Below, piece by piece: positions 7,053-14,817 of a DNA stretch of 17,108 nucleotides; within the stretch, counting starts at the first letter, position 1, and each line of letters begins with the position of its first letter. The position numbers and the translations under genes are program-made. The DNA lies in assembly GCA_022776215.1 (NCBI GenBank), contig JALFIR010000035.1:1-17108 (forward strand), read 5' to 3'. Below the pieces are notes generated by a model that saw only the letters and a list, made by a program, of their open reading frames with translations, did no database searches and was not told where the DNA came from. Origin of the DNA: Colivicinus sp022776215. GTDB taxonomy: Bacteria > Bacillota_I > Bacilli_A > Erysipelotrichales > Erysipelotrichaceae.

Positions 7053-7907
7053 GTGAAAAACACTTTAAAAGATTATATTTCGATTATTATTTGGTCAGCT
7101 ATATTTGCACTAAGTTGTAACCTCTTTATTGTTCCTTTTAACCTATATGGAGGAGGCATAATCGGTCTAGCACAGGTTATTCGTACTTTAATTGTTAATA
7201 TTACAGGTATTGAATCAAATATTGATTTAACTGGTATTACAAATTTATTAATAAATATTCCTTTATTGTTGATAGCTTTAAAGAAGTTAAATAAAGAGTT
7301 TGTATATAAGACTATCGTATCAGTAGCTGTTCAAACATTGGCTTTTTCAGTGATGTTTGAAAGTTCTCCAATTAGCGATAGATTAGTAAGTATTATAGTT
7401 GGCGGTACTATTTGTGGTTTTGCGGTAGCTAGAATATTAGTGTGCAAGGCAAGTGGCGGTGGTAATGATATTATAGGTATGTTGTTGACGCTAAAGAACC
7501 CAAAGATTAGTGTTGGTAAGTATTGTTTATATTTTAATTGTGTTTTGTATGCCTTGTGCGCATATTTATTTAATTTTGAGGTTGCGGTATACTCTATTAT
7601 CCAAGCCTTTGTTTATTCTTTGATGGTAGACAAGGGACATCTTGAAAATATTGATGTGGCATTAATGATCTTTACTAAGAATGAGAAAGTTAAGAAGATG
7701 ATTATGGAAGATAATAAAAGAGGTGTTACAACTTGGACTGGTAAGGGGGCTTATACTAATAAGGAAACAGAAGTGTTGGTTTCGGTTGTTTCTAAGTATG
7801 AGGTGCCTTTGTTGAAGAAGAAGATAAGGATGATTGATAAGGATGCGTTTATAATTGTTTCAAATGTCGAAGATGTATCCGGTGGATATGAGAAAAGGCT
7901 TGTATAA
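7053..7907 (+). CDS. YitT-family membrane protein (DUF161/DUF2179)
   Basis: The 284-residue protein has about five hydrophobic segments in its first 195 residues, including the family motif NLFIVPFNLYGGGIIGLAQV near the N terminus and the small-residue stretch CKASGGGNDIIG. A soluble C-terminal domain (about 205-284, GVTTWTGKGAYTNKETEVL) matches DUF2179. YitT-type proteins sit in the cytoplasmic membrane, and their substrate is not established. The GTG start is forced by a stop codon two codons upstream. No separated Shine-Dalgarno is visible, so translation may be leaderless or weak. It is divergent from adhE and followed after 10 bases by rsmG, probably in one transcript. Confidence 0.88.
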   Translation: MKNTLKDYISIIIWSAIFALSCNLFIVPFNLYGGGIIGLAQVIRTLIVNITGIESNIDLTGITNLLINIPLLLIALKKLNKEFVYKTIVSVAVQTLAFSVMFESSPISDRLVSIIVGGTICGFAVARILVCKASGGGNDIIGMLLTLKNPKISVGKYCLYFNCVLYALCAYLFNFEVAVYSIIQAFVYSLMVDKGHLENIDVALMIFTKNEKVKKMIMEDNKRGVTTWTGKGAYTNKETEVLVSVVSKYEVPLLKKKIRMIDKDAFIIVSNVEDVSGGYEKRLV

Positions 7908-7917
7908 TAGGTGTAGT

Positions 7918-8616
7918 ATGACAAAGGATGAATTTTTAAAAATATTGGCTGAAAGAGGATTAGAGTTAAGCGATAGGCAGATGGAACAGTTTTGTACTTA
8001 TGCTGCTTTTTTAAAAGAATATAATGAGAAAATAAATTTAACAGCCATTTGTGAGTTTGAGGAAGTTTTAGATAAGCACTTCTATGATTCTTTATTATTG
8101 AGTTTTGATGTAAAGATGAAAGGCACTTTGGTTGATGTTGGTACTGGTGCTGGTTTCCCTGGTGTGGTTTTAAAGATTGCTTATCCAAGTTTGAGGGTTA
8201 TTTTGATTGAACCTTTGATGAAAAGATGTGTGTTCTTAAATGAATTAATAAATAAATTAGGACTTGAGGGTATTGAGGTAATTAACACCAGAGGCGAGGA
8301 TTATTCTTTGATACATCGAGAGGAATATGATTATGTAACAGCTAGGGCTGTGACTAATTTGAATGCACTGATCGAGGTGTGTGGCGCTATGGTTAAGAAG
8401 AATGGTTATTTTATTGCCCTAAGGGGTTCAAGTGGCCAAAGTGAGATTAATGGTGCTGGTAATGCGATTAAGCAAATGAATTTTGAATGTGAGCGTATTA
8501 TTGAGCATACCTTAAATGATGGTTCTTTAAGAGTGATTGGTTATTTAAAAAAGGTGGGAGCTACACCTAAAAAATTGCCTAGAAAATTTAGTATAATTAA
8601 GCAGAGACCTTTATGA
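7918..8616 (+). CDS. rsmG: 16S rRNA (guanine527-N7)-methyltransferase
   Basis: RsmG (GidB) methylates N7 of G527 in 16S rRNA using S-adenosylmethionine; loss gives low-level streptomycin resistance in other bacteria. The 232 residues include the conserved HFYDSLL (54-60) and the SAM-binding loop LVDVGTGAGFPG (71-82), followed by the family's ARAV segment. I chose the ATG at 7918 (AGGTG just upstream) over the in-frame ATG at 7855, which would overlap the YitT-type gene. The stop overlaps the noc start (ATGA), giving translational coupling. Placement before noc, soj and spo0J is the usual origin-proximal order in Bacillota. Confidence 0.95.
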   Translation: MTKDEFLKILAERGLELSDRQMEQFCTYAAFLKEYNEKINLTAICEFEEVLDKHFYDSLLLSFDVKMKGTLVDVGTGAGFPGVVLKIAYPSLRVILIEPLMKRCVFLNELINKLGLEGIEVINTRGEDYSLIHREEYDYVTARAVTNLNALIEVCGAMVKKNGYFIALRGSSGQSEINGAGNAIKQMNFECERIIEHTLNDGSLRVIGYLKKVGATPKKLPRKFSIIKQRPL

Positions 8617-9365
8617 GTGAAGTAGTAGAAATTGATATTAGTAAGATAGTTCCAAATAGAAGCCAGCCTAGACTTGCTTTTTATGATGATACAGTTAAAT
8701 CATTGGCCTTGAGTATTAAGGAAAATGGTTTATTGCAGCCGATTAGTGTTAGAGAAATGGATAATGGCCAGTATGAATTGATTGCGGGTGAGCGTAGATT
8801 TAGAGCTTGTCAATATAATGGTGATACAAAGATTAGGGCTATTATTTATGATATGTCTGATGAGAAGAGTGCTACTTTGTCTTTGATTGAGAATATTCAA
8901 AGAGAGAGTTTGAATGCAGTTGAACAAGCTATGGCGATGGCGCGTATTATGAAGGATGAGGATATCACTCAAAATGAATTAGCTGAGCGTCTTGGTTATA
9001 AACAATCAACTGTTGCCAATAAGTTGCGTTTGTTGAAGCTTCCTGATTATGTTAAGGAGGCAGTTAGTCGCGGTCAGCTTTCTGAGCGTCATGCAAGGGC
9101 TTTGTTGAAAGTTCCAAGCGAGCGTCTTGAAGAAGTTTTTAATACAATTGTTACAAGAGAATATAATGTAGCAAAGACTGAAGAGTATATTAAGGAATTA
9201 CTTGAAACAAATAAGCATTCGCTTGGTATTTCTGGTAATGTTCAAATCGGTATTAATACTGTTAATAAGGCTTATGAGATGGTTAAGAAATCAGGCATTG
9301 ATGCTGATTATCAGATGACTGAATATGGTGATAATGTTAAGATAGTCATCAGGTTTAAAAAGTAG
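8613..9365 (+). CDS. noc: ParB-family nucleoid occlusion protein Noc
   Basis: Noc is a CTP-dependent DNA-binding protein that keeps the division machinery off the nucleoid. The 250 residues show the ParB N-domain with the CTP-binding motifs AGERRFRA (58-65) and ENIQRE (93-98), then a helix-turn-helix (about 117-140, TQNELAERLGYKQSTVANKL) and a C-terminal dimerisation part. Assignment as Noc, not a second Spo0J, rests on its place between rsmG and soj and on a separate ParB right after ParA. The ParB domain begins at about residue 5, so the N-terminal amphipathic membrane-binding helix known from Bacillus Noc is not seen. The start is coupled to rsmG. Confidence 0.88.
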   Translation: MSEVVEIDISKIVPNRSQPRLAFYDDTVKSLALSIKENGLLQPISVREMDNGQYELIAGERRFRACQYNGDTKIRAIIYDMSDEKSATLSLIENIQRESLNAVEQAMAMARIMKDEDITQNELAERLGYKQSTVANKLRLLKLPDYVKEAVSRGQLSERHARALLKVPSERLEEVFNTIVTREYNVAKTEEYIKELLETNKHSLGISGNVQIGINTVNKAYEMVKKSGIDADYQMTEYGDNVKIVIRFKK

Positions 9366-9375
9366 GGGAGATATT

Positions 9376-10149
9376 ATGGCGAAAATAATTGCGATTGCGA
9401 ATCAAAAAGGTGGCGTTGGTAAGACGACTACTTCTATAAATTTAGCGGCAGGACTTGCTTATTTGTCTAAGAAGGTTTTATTGATTGACTTTGATCCACA
9501 GGGTAATGCTACTCAGGGTGTGGGTCATGATGTGGCGATTGAGGATTTAACAGTTTATGATGCTTTACTTGGTGGCAGCGATGTTAAGGATTGTATTAAG
9601 TCTTTAAAGAAACCGCCTCTTGATATCTTGCCTGCTAATATTTCTTTGGCTGGCGCGGATTTAGAGATTGCGAAGATTGAGGAAAACCGTGAACAAATCT
9701 TAAAGAATACACTAGGGGGTGTTAAGGATGTTTATGACTATATCATCATCGATTGTCCGCCTTCTTTGGGTTTGCTTAATACTAATGCACTTACTGCTGC
9801 TGATTCAGTTATTATTCCAGTACAATGTGAATATTATGCTTTGGAGGGTGTTACCCAGCTTCTACAAACTATTAGACTTGTACAAAAGCTGTTTAATCCT
9901 AGTTTAAAGATTGAGGGTGTGCTACTAACAATGTATGATGCTCGTACTAATTTAAGCAGTGAAGTAAGTAGTGAGGTAAGAAAACATTTTAAGGAAAAGG
10001 CTTATCGTACATATATTCCAAGAAATATTAAATTATCAGAGGCTCCAAGTATGGGCAAGTCAATTTATGATTATGATATGGCTTGTGAGGGCGCTAGAGC
10101 TTATGTTGCGTTGACTAAAGAAGTTATTGATAGTAATGAGGTAAGATGA
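9376..10149 (+). CDS. soj: Chromosome-partitioning ATPase ParA/Soj
   Basis: This is a 257-residue Walker-type ParA with no N-terminal DNA-binding extension, as in chromosomal Soj proteins. The deviant Walker A KGGVGKTTTS (11-20) includes the signature lysine, DFDPQGN (38-44) is the switch I/A' region, and YIIIDCPPSLG is Walker B. ATP-bound dimers bind DNA nonspecifically, work with ParB-parS to move origins, and in Bacillus also modulate DnaA. A good site (GGGGAG) precedes the ATG, and the next gene begins two bases after the stop. Confidence 0.96.
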   Translation: MAKIIAIANQKGGVGKTTTSINLAAGLAYLSKKVLLIDFDPQGNATQGVGHDVAIEDLTVYDALLGGSDVKDCIKSLKKPPLDILPANISLAGADLEIAKIEENREQILKNTLGGVKDVYDYIIIDCPPSLGLLNTNALTAADSVIIPVQCEYYALEGVTQLLQTIRLVQKLFNPSLKIEGVLLTMYDARTNLSSEVSSEVRKHFKEKAYRTYIPRNIKLSEAPSMGKSIYDYDMACEGARAYVALTKEVIDSNEVR

Positions 10150-10150
10150 A

Positions 10151-11014
10151 ATGGCTAAGAAATTAGGCAAGGGTTTAGGAGAAATATTTGGTGATAATAT
10201 CGATTCTGTTTTAGATGAGATTTCCAAGGGTGCAAGTGATGTTAAGGGTGATAAGCTTTTAATCAGTGTTAGTGAGATTAGACCTAATCCTTATCAACCT
10301 CGTAAGCTTTTTGATGAGGAAGCTTTAAAGGATTTAAGTGCTTCTATTAAGGAAAAGGGTGTCTTTACTCCCATTCTTGTTCGTAAGTCATTAAAGGGTT
10401 ATGAGTTAATTGCCGGTGAGCGTCGTTTGAAGGCTTCTAAGATGGCTGGTCTTAAGGAAATTCCAGCTATGGTTGTGGATTTTGATGATGCGAATATGAT
10501 GGAGGTTTCTTTACTTGAGAATGTTCAAAGAGAAAATTTAACTCCAATTGAAGAAGCTGAGGCCTATGACAATATCATTAAAAGATTAAATTATACACAG
10601 GATGAATTGTCTAAGAAGGTTGGTAAGTCTCGTGCTTATATTACAAATAGTTTAAGAATTTTGAAGTTACCAACAAGGGTGAGAGCTTATGTTAATGATG
10701 GCAAGTTGTCTTTAGGTCATGCGAAAGCTTTGTTGGCTTTTGAAGATGAAGATAAGATTAATGAGATAGCTGATAGAGTCATTAAAGAGGATCTTACTGT
10801 AAGAGATGTTGAAAAGTTGGCTAAAGATAAGCCAACTGTTAAGAAAAAGAAGGAAGTAGTGGTTGATCCTTATATGGAGAGTGTTCGTAAGAATCTTGAG
10901 AATAAGTTTCAAACAGGTGTTGAGTTAGATGGTAAGAAAATCGTCCTTCATTATAATGATGTTGATGATTTAAATAGAATCTTAGAAATAATGGATTGTT
11001 TAGAAAAGGATTAA
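10151..11014 (+). CDS. spo0J: Chromosome-partitioning protein ParB/Spo0J
   Basis: ParB is a parS-binding CTPase clamp that loads on origin-proximal DNA and recruits SMC. The 287 residues start with MAKKLGKGLGEIFG, the short ParA-stimulating peptide. Next come the ParB N-domain (PNPYQPRKLFDEEAL, near 46-60) with AGERRLKA (88-95) and LENVQREN (122-129). The helix-turn-helix lies near 148-170, and a C-terminal dimer domain ends the protein. In the GERRxRA box the second arginine position holds lysine. I saw no complete parS site (TGTTTCACGTGAAACA type) in the window, so the loading sites must lie elsewhere. Confidence 0.95.
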   Translation: MAKKLGKGLGEIFGDNIDSVLDEISKGASDVKGDKLLISVSEIRPNPYQPRKLFDEEALKDLSASIKEKGVFTPILVRKSLKGYELIAGERRLKASKMAGLKEIPAMVVDFDDANMMEVSLLENVQRENLTPIEEAEAYDNIIKRLNYTQDELSKKVGKSRAYITNSLRILKLPTRVRAYVNDGKLSLGHAKALLAFEDEDKINEIADRVIKEDLTVRDVEKLAKDKPTVKKKKEVVVDPYMESVRKNLENKFQTGVELDGKKIVLHYNDVDDLNRILEIMDCLEKD

Positions 11015-11019
11015 GGATT

Positions 11020-12195
11020 ATGAGCGAGAAACAAGAAGACAAGATTGTATTAACTTTGAATAATGAAGTTAATGAAGAAGAGGTTGAAGAGACTAAGGTT
11101 GAAGAGAAGGGACTCGAACCTGTTAGTGAAGAAGAGGTGCTTGCTTCAAGAGTTAATGATGATGGTTTAAGTGAAGAGGAGAAACAACAAGTAGCTGATT
11201 TCTCTAAGCAAATCGATATTACTCAAGCTAATGCAGTATTACAATATGGTGCAAGTGCTCAAACTAAGGTGGCAGATTTCTCTGAACAAACTTTAAAGAA
11301 TGTACGTACTAAGGATTTGGATTCTATTGGTGATACTTTAGAAGATTTGGTTAAGGAACTTAAGGGTTTTAATGCCAATGAAAAGGATGATAGTTTCTTT
11401 GGTAAGTTGTTCAAAAAGCCTGCTGATGCACTTACTAATATGAAGATTAAGTATGATAGTGCTTCAGCTAATGTTGATAAGATTGTTAAGATTTTAGAGG
11501 ATCATCAAGTTACTTTATTAAAGGACATTTCTTTATTAGATCAGCTTTATGAAAAGAACTTAACTAATCAAAAAGAATTGACTATGTATATTCTTGCTGG
11601 TTATCAAAGACTTGATGATATTAAGAAGCATGAATTAAAAGATGCTATTGAGAAGGCTCAAAAGACAGGTGATCCTGAGGATGCTCAAAAGGCTAACGAT
11701 TTGTCTAATGCGGTTAATCGTTTTGAGAAGAAGCTTCATGATTTAGAGTTAACTAGAGTTGTGGCGATTCAAACTGGTCCTCAGATTCGTTTGGTTCAAA
11801 ATAATGATACTTTAATGGTTGAGAAGATTCAGTCAACTCTGGTTAATACTATTCCTTTGTGGAAGTCTCAAATGTTAATTGCGCTTGGTATTTCTCATTC
11901 TAAGGAGGCTGCTAAGGCTCAAAATGAAGTTACTGAGATGACTAATAGAATGCTTAAGGAGAATGCTGAGAATCTTAAGATGGCTACTGTTGAGACTGCT
12001 AAGGAATCTGAAAGAGGTATCGTGGATATTGAGACTCTTACTGAGACTAATAAGAAACTTATTGAGACTCTTGAGGAGGTTCAAAAGATTCAGGTTGAGG
12101 GTAGAGAAAGAAGAGCTGCTGCTCAAGTTGAACTTAGAAAGATTGAGACTGAATTGTCTAATAAGTTAAGTGATGTAAAGGATCTAATGAACTAA
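11020..12195 (+). CDS. telA: TelA-family toxic anion resistance protein
   Basis: The 391-residue protein from the ATG at 11020 carries the TelA signature: an acidic N-terminal tail, then NAVLQYGASAQTKVADFSEQ (residues about 80-99) and a long helical body rich in E, K and Q, with predicted coiled coil towards the C terminus. The family is named for tellurite resistance, but its molecular role is unresolved; in Firmicutes it is tied to cell-envelope stress. The upstream in-frame ATG at 10996 lies inside spo0J and is less likely. The stop codon shares a base with the next start (TAATG), so it is coupled to the phosphodiesterase gene. Confidence 0.88.
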   Translation: MSEKQEDKIVLTLNNEVNEEEVEETKVEEKGLEPVSEEEVLASRVNDDGLSEEEKQQVADFSKQIDITQANAVLQYGASAQTKVADFSEQTLKNVRTKDLDSIGDTLEDLVKELKGFNANEKDDSFFGKLFKKPADALTNMKIKYDSASANVDKIVKILEDHQVTLLKDISLLDQLYEKNLTNQKELTMYILAGYQRLDDIKKHELKDAIEKAQKTGDPEDAQKANDLSNAVNRFEKKLHDLELTRVVAIQTGPQIRLVQNNDTLMVEKIQSTLVNTIPLWKSQMLIALGISHSKEAAKAQNEVTEMTNRMLKENAENLKMATVETAKESERGIVDIETLTETNKKLIETLEEVQKIQVEGRERRAAAQVELRKIETELSNKLSDVKDLMN

Positions 12196-12740
12196 TGAAG
12201 TGGATGGTTGGCTCTGATATTCATGGTAGTGAATTTTTCGCAGAGAAGCTAGTTAAGGCTTATAAGAAAGAAGGGGCTACTAAGTTATTACTGTTGGGTG
12301 ATATTCTTTATCATGGTCCTCGTAATGATTTACCTTTAGGATATAGTCCGAAGGGTGTTATTAGGCTTTTGAATCCCCTAAAGAGAGAAATTGTCTGTGT
12401 TAGGGGGAACTGTGAGGCTGAGGTTGATCAGATGGTTCTTGAGTTTCCAGTTTTAACTGATCATGTAATCTTAGAGAATGAAAATTTAACTATTTATATG
12501 TGTCATGGTCATCATGAGAATAATGAGAATCCACCACTTATGAATGAGAAATATGTCTTGTTGTGTGGGCATACTCATATTCCTAAGTTGGATGTGCATG
12601 AGGGTTATGTTTATATTAATCCCGGTTCTGTCTCACTTCCAAAGGAAGATACATGGCATGGTTATATGATTATTGAGGATAATAAGTTTATTTGGAAGAA
12701 TCTTGATGGTGAAGTCATCAGGGAATATGACTATGTTTGA
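12195..12740 (+). CDS. yfcE: YfcE-family metallophosphoesterase
   Basis: The 181-residue calcineurin-like phosphoesterase has all the expected metal and catalytic motifs: SDIHGS (D8, H10), LGDILYHGPRN (D36), RGNCE (N72), CHGHH (H104) and CGHTHIP (H126, H128). E. coli YfcE hydrolyses phosphodiester bonds with manganese; the natural substrate is unknown. LLGDILYHGPRNDLP is close to the YfcE subgroup. The start overlaps the telA stop and the stop overlaps the next gene, indicating tight co-expression. The cytoplasmic location is inferred from the absence of signal or membrane segments. Confidence 0.9.
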   Translation: MKWMVGSDIHGSEFFAEKLVKAYKKEGATKLLLLGDILYHGPRNDLPLGYSPKGVIRLLNPLKREIVCVRGNCEAEVDQMVLEFPVLTDHVILENENLTIYMCHGHHENNENPPLMNEKYVLLCGHTHIPKLDVHEGYVYINPGSVSLPKEDTWHGYMIIEDNKFIWKNLDGEVIREYDYV

Positions 12741-13191
12741 GCAATTTATTTCTAATAAGATAGTAATTGTAGCACTTATTGCTTGGGTGACTGCACAAGG
12801 GTTAAAGGTCATTACTCATGCTTGTGTATATAAGAAATTAGATTTCAAGCGTTTGTTTGGGGATGGTGGCATGCCTAGTTGCCATTCAGCGGTTGTTTCA
12901 TCTTGTGCTACTGCGATTGGGATTATTGAGGGTTTTAATTCTTCTGTCTTTGCGTTAGCGTTGATAATTGCGATAATTGTCATGCATGATGCATCTGGTG
13001 TCAGATTTGAAACTGGTAAGCAGAATAAGATTATCAAGGATATTTCACAATTCATTGAGGGTTTGAATAATATTAAGTTTGATGATGAATCTTTGAAGGA
13101 ATTTGTGGGACATACACATTTACAAGTTGTGATGGGTTGTCTACTTGGTATTATTGTTTCTGTTATTGTATGTAACATATTGTTTATTTAA
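12733..13191 (+). CDS. DUF212 / divergent PAP2 family membrane protein
   Basis: The 152-residue protein resembles YuiD-type proteins. Hydrophobic segments lie near residues 10-30, 50-65, 70-85 and 130-150. The family motifs are GGMPSCHSA (45-53) and MHDASGVR (about 83-90), reminiscent of an acid phosphatase (PAP2) active site. A role in lipid phosphate metabolism is plausible but unproven. I chose the ATG at 12733 because AGGGA lies at the right distance; the ATG at 12727 is too close to it. It overlaps the end of the phosphodiesterase gene by 8 bases and ends at a terminator that shares its stop codon. Confidence 0.85.
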   Translation: MFEQFISNKIVIVALIAWVTAQGLKVITHACVYKKLDFKRLFGDGGMPSCHSAVVSSCATAIGIIEGFNSSVFALALIIAIIVMHDASGVRFETGKQNKIIKDISQFIEGLNNIKFDDESLKEFVGHTHLQVVMGCLLGIIVSVIVCNILFI

Positions 13192-13216
13192 GCTCACATA
13201 TGTGGGCTTTTCTTTT
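13191..13216 (+). terminator. Intrinsic terminator after the DUF212 gene
   Basis: AGCTCACA pairs with TGTGGGCT (13191-13208; one G-U pair, two to four bases in the loop) and is followed by TTTCTTTT. The last base of the TAA stop is the first base of the stem. It closes the long run of plus-strand genes that starts upstream of rsmG. Confidence 0.8.
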
Positions 13217-13218
13217 AG

Positions 13219-13238
13219 TTTTCCACAATTGTTGATAA
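13219..13238. promoter_or_regulatory. Inverted pair of DnaA-box-like sites
   Basis: TTTTCCACA (13219-13227) fits TTWTNCACA. On the other strand TTATCAACA (13238-13230) is one base from TTATCCACA. Together they form an imperfect palindrome upstream of the sigma-factor gene. It might bind DnaA or another dimeric regulator. Two sites are too few for an origin. Confidence 0.25.
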
Positions 13239-13263
13239 GTGGTGGGAATAAAATGGGAGGTTT

Positions 13264-13296
13264 ATGATAAGGAATTCCATTGTTAAAAAGCGATAA
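13264..13296 (+). CDS. Possible 10-residue leader peptide before the sigma factor gene
   Basis: ATG at 13264 has the best ribosome binding site in the area (GGGAGGT, about four bases upstream) and encodes MIRNSIVKKR before a TAA at 13294-13296. That stop lies just before the proposed sigma-factor ATG at 13304, which itself has a poor binding site. This layout suggests translational coupling or a regulatory leader peptide. The alternative is a start-site relic or a frameshifted original start. Confidence 0.3.
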   Translation: MIRNSIVKKR

Positions 13297-13303
13297 TGGA
13301 AAC

Positions 13304-13888
13304 ATGGATGAATTAGTATTGGTAAATAGGGTAAGAGAAAATTGTGATGATGCAGCTTTTAATGAAGTGCTTAATGGCCATATCAAGATGATTGAGTCAA
13401 TTGTGCTTAATTGTGTTAATGAAATTGGTGATTTTAAGTTAAATAAGGATGATCTAAAACAAGAGGCTATTATTGGCTTATATGATGCGTGTAAGTGTTA
13501 TAAGGAAGATATGAATACGAAGTTTTCCACTTTTGCGTATACATGTATTAAAAGAAGGGTTTATGCTTATTATCGCAAGTGTACTCATTTGTATTGTGTG
13601 GAGTGTGTGTCTTTGGATAATTCTGTGGTTAAGGATAGTGGCCTTATTTATGGCATTCAAAAAGAACAAGAGTCTATTAAAGATAAGATGGAAGTTCTTA
13701 ATAAGTTAATGACTCAATTGAATTATGAAGATAGGACGATTGTGGATATGCGTATTAAGAACTATTCTTATAAGGAGATTTCTGATTATTTAAATATCAA
13801 GGAGAAGCGCATTGATAATAGGCTAATGCGTATTAAAGATAAATTATCTAGGTCAGATTTGGTTAATAAGGCAAAATTGTACAGTTGA
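13304..13888 (+). CDS. Sigma-70 family RNA polymerase sigma factor
   Basis: About 194 residues, with region 2 near residues 1-90 (DDLKQEAIIGLYDACKCY, then KFSTFAYTCIKRRVYAYYRK) and region 4 near 135-185 (NYSYKEISDYLNIKEKRIDNRL as the helix-turn-helix). There is no region 1.1 and no clear region 3. The size and layout resemble SigH/SigI-like or competence-type factors, so it is an alternative sigma factor directing RNA polymerase to an unknown regulon. ATG 13304 begins exactly where region 2 alignments begin. A TTG at 13280 with AAGGA upstream would add eight residues and is a real alternative. No anti-sigma gene is adjacent. Confidence 0.85.
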   Translation: MDELVLVNRVRENCDDAAFNEVLNGHIKMIESIVLNCVNEIGDFKLNKDDLKQEAIIGLYDACKCYKEDMNTKFSTFAYTCIKRRVYAYYRKCTHLYCVECVSLDNSVVKDSGLIYGIQKEQESIKDKMEVLNKLMTQLNYEDRTIVDMRIKNYSYKEISDYLNIKEKRIDNRLMRIKDKLSRSDLVNKAKLYS

Positions 13889-13915
13889 CTTTTAATTCTA
13901 ATTTAAGTCTATAAT
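13885..13915 (+). promoter_or_regulatory. uppP promoter
   Basis: TTGACT (13885-13890) and a perfect TATAAT (13910-13915) are separated by 19 bases, slightly long. The start would be near 13922, which excludes the in-frame ATG at 13918 and supports the ATG at 13936. The -35 box overlaps the sigma-factor stop codon. Confidence 0.5.
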
Positions 13916-13935
13916 AGATGAGATTGGAGAAAAGT

Positions 13936-14790
13936 ATGGTAGAGATATTAAAGGCGATATTATTTGGAATAATCGAGGGTGTCACAGAGTGGCTTCCTAT
14001 TTCAAGTACTGGACATATGATTTTACTTAATGAATTTATTACTTTAGATGTTAGTAAAGAGTTTTATTCAATGTTTGAGGTGGTAATTCAATTAGGTGCT
14101 ATTTTAGCGGTTGTTGTTTTATATTGGAATTCTATTTGGCCATTTGGTCTAAAGTTAAAGGAACCTGTTAAGGAAACTGGTTTATTGAAGTATTTTGATA
14201 AGCCAAAGTGGATTATGTGGATTAAGGTTCTTGTAGCTTGTGTTCCTGCTGCTATTGTTGGATTAGCATTTAATGATTTGTTTGAAGAATTGTTCTATAA
14301 CTACGTTTGTGTTGCGATTGCATTAATTGTATTTGGTGTTGCGTTTATCATTATTGAAACAAGAAATCATGGTAAATCTGCCAAGATCAATTCAATTGCT
14401 GAATTAGATTATAAGACTGTAATTATTATTGGTTTATTCCAATTAATTGCGGCTATTTTCCCTGGAACTAGTAGAAGTGGTGCGACTATTGTAGGTGCTT
14501 TATTAATTGGTGTTAGTAGAGTGGTAGCTGCTGAATTTACTTTCTATTTGGCAGTTCCTGTAATGTTTGGTGCAAGTTTATTGAAGTTAGTTAAGTTTGG
14601 CTTTGCGTTTACTACCTTAGAATTCTTTATTTTAATGGTTGGTATGATTGTGGCTTTTATTACTTCAATGTTTGTGATCAGTTTCTTGATGTCTTATATT
14701 AAGAAACATGACTTTAAGGTATTTGGTTATTACCGTATAGTTTTAGGTATTTTAGTTTTAGCTTATTATTTCCTATTTGCGATTAAATAA
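13936..14790 (+). CDS. uppP: Undecaprenyl-diphosphate phosphatase
   Basis: UppP (BacA) dephosphorylates undecaprenyl diphosphate on the outer face of the cytoplasmic membrane to recycle the lipid carrier for peptidoglycan and other wall polymers; extra copies give bacitracin resistance. The 284-residue polytopic protein has both active-site motifs: EGVTEWLPISSTGH (14-27) and PGTSRSG (176-182). About eight hydrophobic segments are visible. GGAG precedes the ATG at 13936 at good spacing. It has its own promoter and is followed after 27 bases by a thioredoxin gene. Confidence 0.95.
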   Translation: MVEILKAILFGIIEGVTEWLPISSTGHMILLNEFITLDVSKEFYSMFEVVIQLGAILAVVVLYWNSIWPFGLKLKEPVKETGLLKYFDKPKWIMWIKVLVACVPAAIVGLAFNDLFEELFYNYVCVAIALIVFGVAFIIIETRNHGKSAKINSIAELDYKTVIIIGLFQLIAAIFPGTSRSGATIVGALLIGVSRVVAAEFTFYLAVPVMFGASLLKLVKFGFAFTTLEFFILMVGMIVAFITSMFVISFLMSYIKKHDFKVFGYYRIVLGILVLAYYFLFAIK

Positions 14791-14817
14791 GTATAATGTA
14801 AATAAGAGGTAAAATTC

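Noticed and set aside
7858..7875. Possible parS-like sequence (GTTTCAAATGTCGAAG)
   Set aside because: It lacks the central CACGTG and shares only part of one half-site. No full parS was found by eye anywhere in the window.
7751..8188. Long minus-strand open frame opposite the YitT-type and rsmG genes
   Set aside because: It lies antisense to two well-supported genes, has low-complexity composition and resembles no family.
11875..12169. Open frames of S/L-rich and R/L-rich sequence overlapping telA
   Set aside because: They are by-products of the repetitive GAG/CTT codon use in the coiled-coil part of telA.
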